Shown here: piece after piece, positions 60,187-64,000 of the stretch
How the letters are laid out: each line of letters starts with the position of its first letter
How positions within the stretch are numbered: the first letter of the stretch is position 1
NCBI RefSeq assembly: GCF_003696265.1
Contig: NZ_RFFH01000025.1
Location: 1 to 64,000 of the forward strand
DNA: 64,000 bases
Origin: Nocardia stercoris
GTDB lineage: Bacteria; Actinomycetota; Actinomycetes; Mycobacteriales; Mycobacteriaceae
Direction of reading: 5' to 3'
The notes under the pieces: model-generated
The model's database searches: none
What the model was told of the DNA's origin: nothing
What the model saw: only the letters and a program-made list of their open reading frames with translations
Made by a program: the position numbers and the translations under genes

Positions 60187-61575
60187 ATGGGGAGTACGAC
60201 GAAGTACACGCAGTTCATCGGGGTTTCGGCGGAACGGTTGTGGGCGGTGCTGGCCGATCCGCGGCGGTGGCCGGAGTGGAATCCGGCCGTGGGGGCGGTG
60301 ACCTTGCGGGGAGAACCGGGGCCGGGGGTTGCCGGGGACTATCTTCCGGCCAGGCGGATCAGTGCCCGGATCCACGGGCGGCTGGCGAAACCGTTCGTGC
60401 TCAGCGCTTTCGAGCCGGGGCGGCGGATCGCGCTGGAGCAGCCGGAACCGGCGGGCGTCCTGCGGTTCACCTGGACACTGGCCGCGGTGCCGGGCGGCAC
60501 GGAGCTGACGCAGGAACTCACCGTGTCGGGCCCGTCGGCCCCGGTGTGGCGCCGAATCGCGGGTGAGCCGCTCGAATTCGGGAGCCGGGTGCACTTCGCC
60601 AGGCTGGCGCAGCTGGCGGGGATCGCCCCGGCGCCGGACGCCCTGCACGTCGTGATCGCCGGTGGCAGTGGCGCACTCGGTCGGCAGGTTGCCGCCGACC
60701 TGGTCTGCCGCGGGCAGCGGGTCACCGTCCTGACCCGGCGGATCGATCCGACCCTGCCGTTCGCTCAAGTGCAGTGGGACGGACAGTCGGTCGGCGACTG
60801 GGCGCGCGTGCTGAGTGACCGTGGCGACGGAGAGCTCGCGCTGATCAATCTCGCGGGCAAGCTCGTGGACTGCCGCCCCACCGAGGCCAATGTGCGCGAA
60901 CTCCGCAGCAGCCGAGTGGATTCCACCGCAGCCCTGGTCGCCGCGGCGCGGCAGCTCGCGCGCCCGATCGACTACTGGATCCAGGCGAGCACCACCGCGA
61001 TCTGGTCGGACGCCGGTGAAATACGCTGCACCGAAACCACTCCCGTGCCCGAACCGGGGCTGCCCCAGATGACCGGCGTGGCGGTGCCGTGGGAGCGGGA
61101 GTTCACCGATGCCGTCGCCCGGCACCGGACGATCCTGCGCACCTCGATCGTCCTCGATCCCGAGGCGCCCGCGCTGCGCCGGCTCAGCGCGCTGACGAAA
61201 GCCGGCCTGGGTGGCAGTGTCGGCAACGGCCGGCAGTGGTTCAGCTGGATCCACCTGCAGGACTGGCTGGCGATCGTCCGCGCCGCCCTGGGCCTGGATC
61301 CGCAGGTCCGGTTGCCCGACGGAATCCTGGTCGCCGCAACCGATTTCCCGGTCCGCAACCGTGATCTGATGGCGGCCCTGCGCCGGCACCTGCACCGCCC
61401 GCCGGCCCCGCCGACTCCCGCGGCGATCCTCGCCGTCGGCGCGGTGGTTCTGCGCACCGACCCCGCCCTCGGCCTCACCGGCCGCCACGCGACCTCGGAA
61501 ATCCTGGGCCCGGCCGGTTTCCGCTTCCGCTACCCCACAGTGGACGACGCGCTCGCCGACCTCCTACCGGCCTGA
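60187..61575 (+). CDS. Fusion of an SRPBCC domain and a TIGR01777 epimerase
   Basis: 462 residues. Residues 1-145 form an SRPBCC (START-like) fold, with SAERLWAVLADPRRWPEWNPAV and the HFARLAQLAG end helix. From about 155 there is an NAD(P)-binding domain of the SDR superfamily (VVIAGGSGALGRQVAADL), and the C-terminus is the DUF1731 domain (TSEILGPAGFRFRYPTVDDAL). YfcH/SulA-like epimerases have this second part; the reaction is unknown. The two domains occur fused in a few lineages. Confidence 0.85.
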   Translation: MGSTTKYTQFIGVSAERLWAVLADPRRWPEWNPAVGAVTLRGEPGPGVAGDYLPARRISARIHGRLAKPFVLSAFEPGRRIALEQPEPAGVLRFTWTLAAVPGGTELTQELTVSGPSAPVWRRIAGEPLEFGSRVHFARLAQLAGIAPAPDALHVVIAGGSGALGRQVAADLVCRGQRVTVLTRRIDPTLPFAQVQWDGQSVGDWARVLSDRGDGELALINLAGKLVDCRPTEANVRELRSSRVDSTAALVAAARQLARPIDYWIQASTTAIWSDAGEIRCTETTPVPEPGLPQMTGVAVPWEREFTDAVARHRTILRTSIVLDPEAPALRRLSALTKAGLGGSVGNGRQWFSWIHLQDWLAIVRAALGLDPQVRLPDGILVAATDFPVRNRDLMAALRRHLHRPPAPPTPAAILAVGAVVLRTDPALGLTGRHATSEILGPAGFRFRYPTVDDALADLLPA

Positions 61576-61586
61576 CGCACCGGAAA

Positions 61587-61624
61587 GTGGTCGTTCGCCC
61601 CCGGATTCCGGGGGGAACGACCAC
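61587..61624. terminator. Strong bidirectional hairpin terminator
   Basis: Outer arms GTGGTCGTTC / GAACGACCAC and inner CCCCGG / CCGGGG form a long stem around ATT. It lies between the convergent epimerase and condensation-fold genes. Confidence 0.85.
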
Positions 61625-61699
61625 AATTTCGCGCTGCGCTGCGACCCGGCAACCCCCCTGAGGCCCGAGCCGCCGTCCGGTCGGCCGCGCGACAACCAC

Positions 61700-62983
61700 T
61701 CACCACGCGACGGCGTCGAGACCGAGCCGGGCCAGGGTCGCGAGCCCGAGCTCTCGCAAGGCCGCGGGCGTAGCCGTGTGCTCGGGGTCCAGTCCGACCA
61801 GGGCCAGGCTGTAGGTGTCTCCGAGGCGGGACAGGTAGGCCGACAGGCGAGTTCGCGGCAGCGCGGCAACGCGCAGTCCGGGATGGATCGCCCGGGCCGC
61901 GACCCCGGTGCACCCATGGGGACCGAGCGCCGCCAGCGTGTCGGGCAGGGTGCCGAGGTTGGAGCACAGGATGTCCCGTTCACCGGCACCACGAGAAAGC
62001 CGGTGGGCCAGGCGATCCGGGATGACCTGCAGGATCTCCTCGGGCAGCCCGCCCGGGCTGGTCATCCGGTGTTCGTAAGCGGCGCGGCACTTCTCGCGAA
62101 TCGTCGCAGGGGTGTCGGCGCGGGTCAGCACGATGTCCGTCATGGCCAGATCGTTGTCGATCCGGGGTTCGTCCCGGGTGTCGACCGGCAGGCTCACCGC
62201 CATTGTCGACTCCGAAAACCCACTGTCCCAGAGCATATCGGCGACGGCCCGCACGAACAGCGAGTTCGGCGTACCACCGTGGGCCGCAGCCGCCGTATCC
62301 CAATCCGGAGCCGAGATGCGCAGCACCGCGCCGGGCGGGACGAACTCGGGCCCGGCAGCGGCCGCCGAGCGAGCCGCCACCGCCGCCGGCGGCGCCGGAA
62401 GCCCACGCCGAAGTGCCCGCGAGGTCCCGCCCAGCACCAGCCGCCACTGCCGGACCGCGTCCGCCCAATCCGAACGCGGCACCCGCCCGAGCGCGCTGCT
62501 TCCGTCCGGGCCGATCGTCCCCGGTACCGCACGCTCGCCGAGCGGTTCCCGCACCCGGCGCAGCGCGAGGTCGATGGCATGGATCAGACCCCGGCCGTCG
62601 GCGAGCACATGCGAACAGGTCAGCGCGACGGCCCCGCTGCCGTCGGCGAGCGTGGCAACCGAGAGGCGCCACCCGGGCCCGGTCTCGGGATCCAAGCCGT
62701 CTCCCTGACCATCGGCCCAGGTCAGCAGATCGGCGACGGGCTCGTCCGCGAGGCGCAGCGGATGCGCGCGGTGGTTGACCCGCCAGAACGGCCGCGCGCC
62801 CGGTACGCGCGCTCGCACCACCCGTCTGCCGAGCGGCCCGGTCCGCAGCGCCGCGTGCACAGCACGCAGCAACTCCGGCTCCACCGGTGCGGCGGTCCGC
62901 CAGATGCCTTGCAGCGCAATAGGTGTCCCCATCCCGCGATGGGTACGCAGGAAGATCTCGTCGACCACCCCGAGCCGATTCAT
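61700..62983 (-). CDS. Condensation-fold acyltransferase-like protein
   Basis: 427 residues. SHVLADGRGL matches the HxxxDG motif of the condensation/CoA-dependent acyltransferase superfamily (PapA, WS/DGAT, NRPS C domains). The late NNDLAMTD segment and DILCSNLGTLPDTL resemble the DFG- and NxG-type region of such proteins. It may esterify or acylate a lipid, but the substrate is unclear. The ATG at 62983 begins the fold; the open frame runs 48 codons further without a ribosome site. Confidence 0.75.
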   Translation of the reverse strand: MNRLGVVDEIFLRTHRGMGTPIALQGIWRTAAPVEPELLRAVHAALRTGPLGRRVVRARVPGARPFWRVNHRAHPLRLADEPVADLLTWADGQGDGLDPETGPGWRLSVATLADGSGAVALTCSHVLADGRGLIHAIDLALRRVREPLGERAVPGTIGPDGSSALGRVPRSDWADAVRQWRLVLGGTSRALRRGLPAPPAAVAARSAAAAGPEFVPPGAVLRISAPDWDTAAAAHGGTPNSLFVRAVADMLWDSGFSESTMAVSLPVDTRDEPRIDNDLAMTDIVLTRADTPATIREKCRAAYEHRMTSPGGLPEEILQVIPDRLAHRLSRGAGERDILCSNLGTLPDTLAALGPHGCTGVAARAIHPGLRVAALPRTRLSAYLSRLGDTYSLALVGLDPEHTATPAALRELGLATLARLGLDAVAW

Positions 62984-63200
62984 CCGCACGGCACCCCGCG
63001 CCACCGGCCCGGGCGGACGGCCGACGCCGGGACGCGACCGATCGACCGAACATCTCCTGGCACAACCGATTCGGGCATGAACCGAAACGCGGAGACCCGC
63101 ATCACCGCGGCATCCCGATCCCGGCACGCGGCGCCGCCGATCGGCCGTGCGCTCGCAATGACTGCCGGAAGCGCCGATCCGGGCCCGCCCGGCACGCGGT

Positions 63201-63983
63201 TCATTCCGCGGAACTACCGTGACGGCCGGCCCCCGAGGCGAAGCGCGCCGCCCCTTCCAGCGCCCCGTCCTGCAGTGCGGTCATCCCGTGGCGGAGTTCG
63301 CCTGCGATGGCTTCGAATTCGTCGAGCCCGTCCTGTTCGAGTACCGACATCCGGTCGGAGCGCATGCAGGTCTGCGGTAGGGCGGCCAGCTGGCGCGCCA
63401 TTTCCTCTGCGGCCCGACGGGATTCGCCGGCGGGTACGACCTGGGTGACCAGGCCGATCCGAAGTGCTTCGGGGGCGCCGACGGCGCGGCCGGTCAGGAT
63501 GAGGTCCATGGCCCGCCCGGTGCCGATGATGCGGGGCAGGCGCACGGTGCCGCCGTCGATCAGCGGGACGCCCCAGCGGCGGCAGAAGACGCCGAATGTG
63601 CTGTCCTGCTCGGCAACTCGCAGGTCGCACCACAGGGCGAGTTCCAGTCCGCCGGCGACGGCGTAGCCCGAGACGGCGGCGATCACCGGCTTGGACAGGC
63701 GCATCCGGGTCGGGCCCATGGGCCCGTCTCCGTCGGGAGTCACGACGTTGGACCGCTCGGTGCCCAGCGATTTGAGATCGGCACCGGCGCAGAAGGTTCC
63801 ACCGGCGCCCCACAGCACCGCGACCGACGCGGCCGGGTCGGCGTCGAATTCGCGGAACGCGTCGGCGAGTGCCCGCGCGGTCGGGCCGTCGACCGCGTTG
63901 CGGGCGTGCGGACGGTCCAGGATCACGGTGAACACCGGGCCGTCGCGCTCGATCCGCACCGCCGGGCTGTCGGTATCAGTCAC
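63201..63983 (-). CDS. Crotonase/enoyl-CoA hydratase-family protein
   Basis: 260 residues. The oxyanion-hole loops are GTFCAGADLKSLG and SGYAVAGGLELALWCDLRVAE. FGVFCRRWGVPLIDGGTVRLPRIIG places Asp rather than the pair of catalytic Glu of true hydratases at the second acidic position, so the reaction may be other than hydration. The GTG start has GAGGAC upstream, at the window edge. Confidence 0.88.
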   Translation of the reverse strand: MTDTDSPAVRIERDGPVFTVILDRPHARNAVDGPTARALADAFREFDADPAASVAVLWGAGGTFCAGADLKSLGTERSNVVTPDGDGPMGPTRMRLSKPVIAAVSGYAVAGGLELALWCDLRVAEQDSTFGVFCRRWGVPLIDGGTVRLPRIIGTGRAMDLILTGRAVGAPEALRIGLVTQVVPAGESRRAAEEMARQLAALPQTCMRSDRMSVLEQDGLDEFEAIAGELRHGMTALQDGALEGAARFASGAGRHGSSAE

Positions 63984-64000
63984 GTCCTCGACCCTATGCC

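Overview
The window is very GC-rich, densely coded DNA from an actinobacterium of the order Mycobacteriales. Nocardia is the best guess, with Rhodococcus-like relatives possible. Two long blocks follow, from memory, the Mycobacterium tuberculosis gene orders Rv0981-Rv0996 (mprA, mprB, pepD, moaB2, mscL, SAF protein, FmdB, 5-FTHF cyclo-ligase, galU, moeA/glp, rimJ, glpR) and Rv0946c-Rv0957 (pgi, chorismate mutase, uvrD1, M23 peptidase, sucC, sucD, Rv0954-like, perM, purN, purH). A conservon (cvnABCD) and a modular polyketide synthase argue against Mycobacterium itself. The genus is an inference.

Layout. 1-9.95 kb: two type I polyketide synthase genes on the minus strand. The upstream one is a KSQ-AT-ACP loading protein. 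The downstream one carries a KS-AT-KR-ACP module and the start of a second module, and it leaves the window. 10.2-18.3 kb: envelope and housekeeping genes including the division pair GlpR (SepX) and Glp, then RimJ, GalU, 5-FTHF cyclo-ligase, FmdB, a SAF protein and MscL. 17.4-23.85 kb: the stress operon mprA-mprB-pepD-moaB2-small ORF, in which PepD has a very long repetitive N-terminus and two MprA-box-like direct repeats are visible. 24.1-29.4 kb: the conservon plus a fifth, MHYT-like membrane protein. 29.4-32.3 kb: a VOC protein, a solitary cysteine-free S18 paralogue, a lectin-LysM protein and a lipoprotein. 32.6-36.6 kb: purH, purN, perM. 36.8-42.5 kb: an accessory insert with a frameshifted gene and its degraded copy, an FAD oxidoreductase with an ECF41 sigma factor, and a divergent ketoacyl synthase/TetR pair. 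42.6-51.4 kb: a DUF5336 membrane protein, a 29-codon ORF, sucD, sucC, an M23 peptidase, an MFS exporter with a divergent HxlR regulator, and an unknown membrane protein. 51.5-64 kb: pcrA, chorismate mutase, an aldehyde dehydrogenase, pgi, a PPOX protein/MocR pair, an SRPBCC-epimerase fusion, a condensation-fold protein and a crotonase.

How the genes work together. The PKS proteins carry matching docking ends and probably form consecutive parts of one assembly line. MprAB probably controls its own operon, including the PepD protease. Glp and GlpR are a known partner pair in cell division. PurN/PurH and SucC/SucD are compact metabolic operons. Several divergent pairs carry clear operator-like repeats between them. 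Three GTGA-N6-TCAC sites suggest control by a CRP/FNR-type cAMP regulator.

No rRNA, tRNA, CRISPR array, prophage or intact insertion sequence was seen. Many long open frames lie opposite real genes because of the GC bias and were left out.
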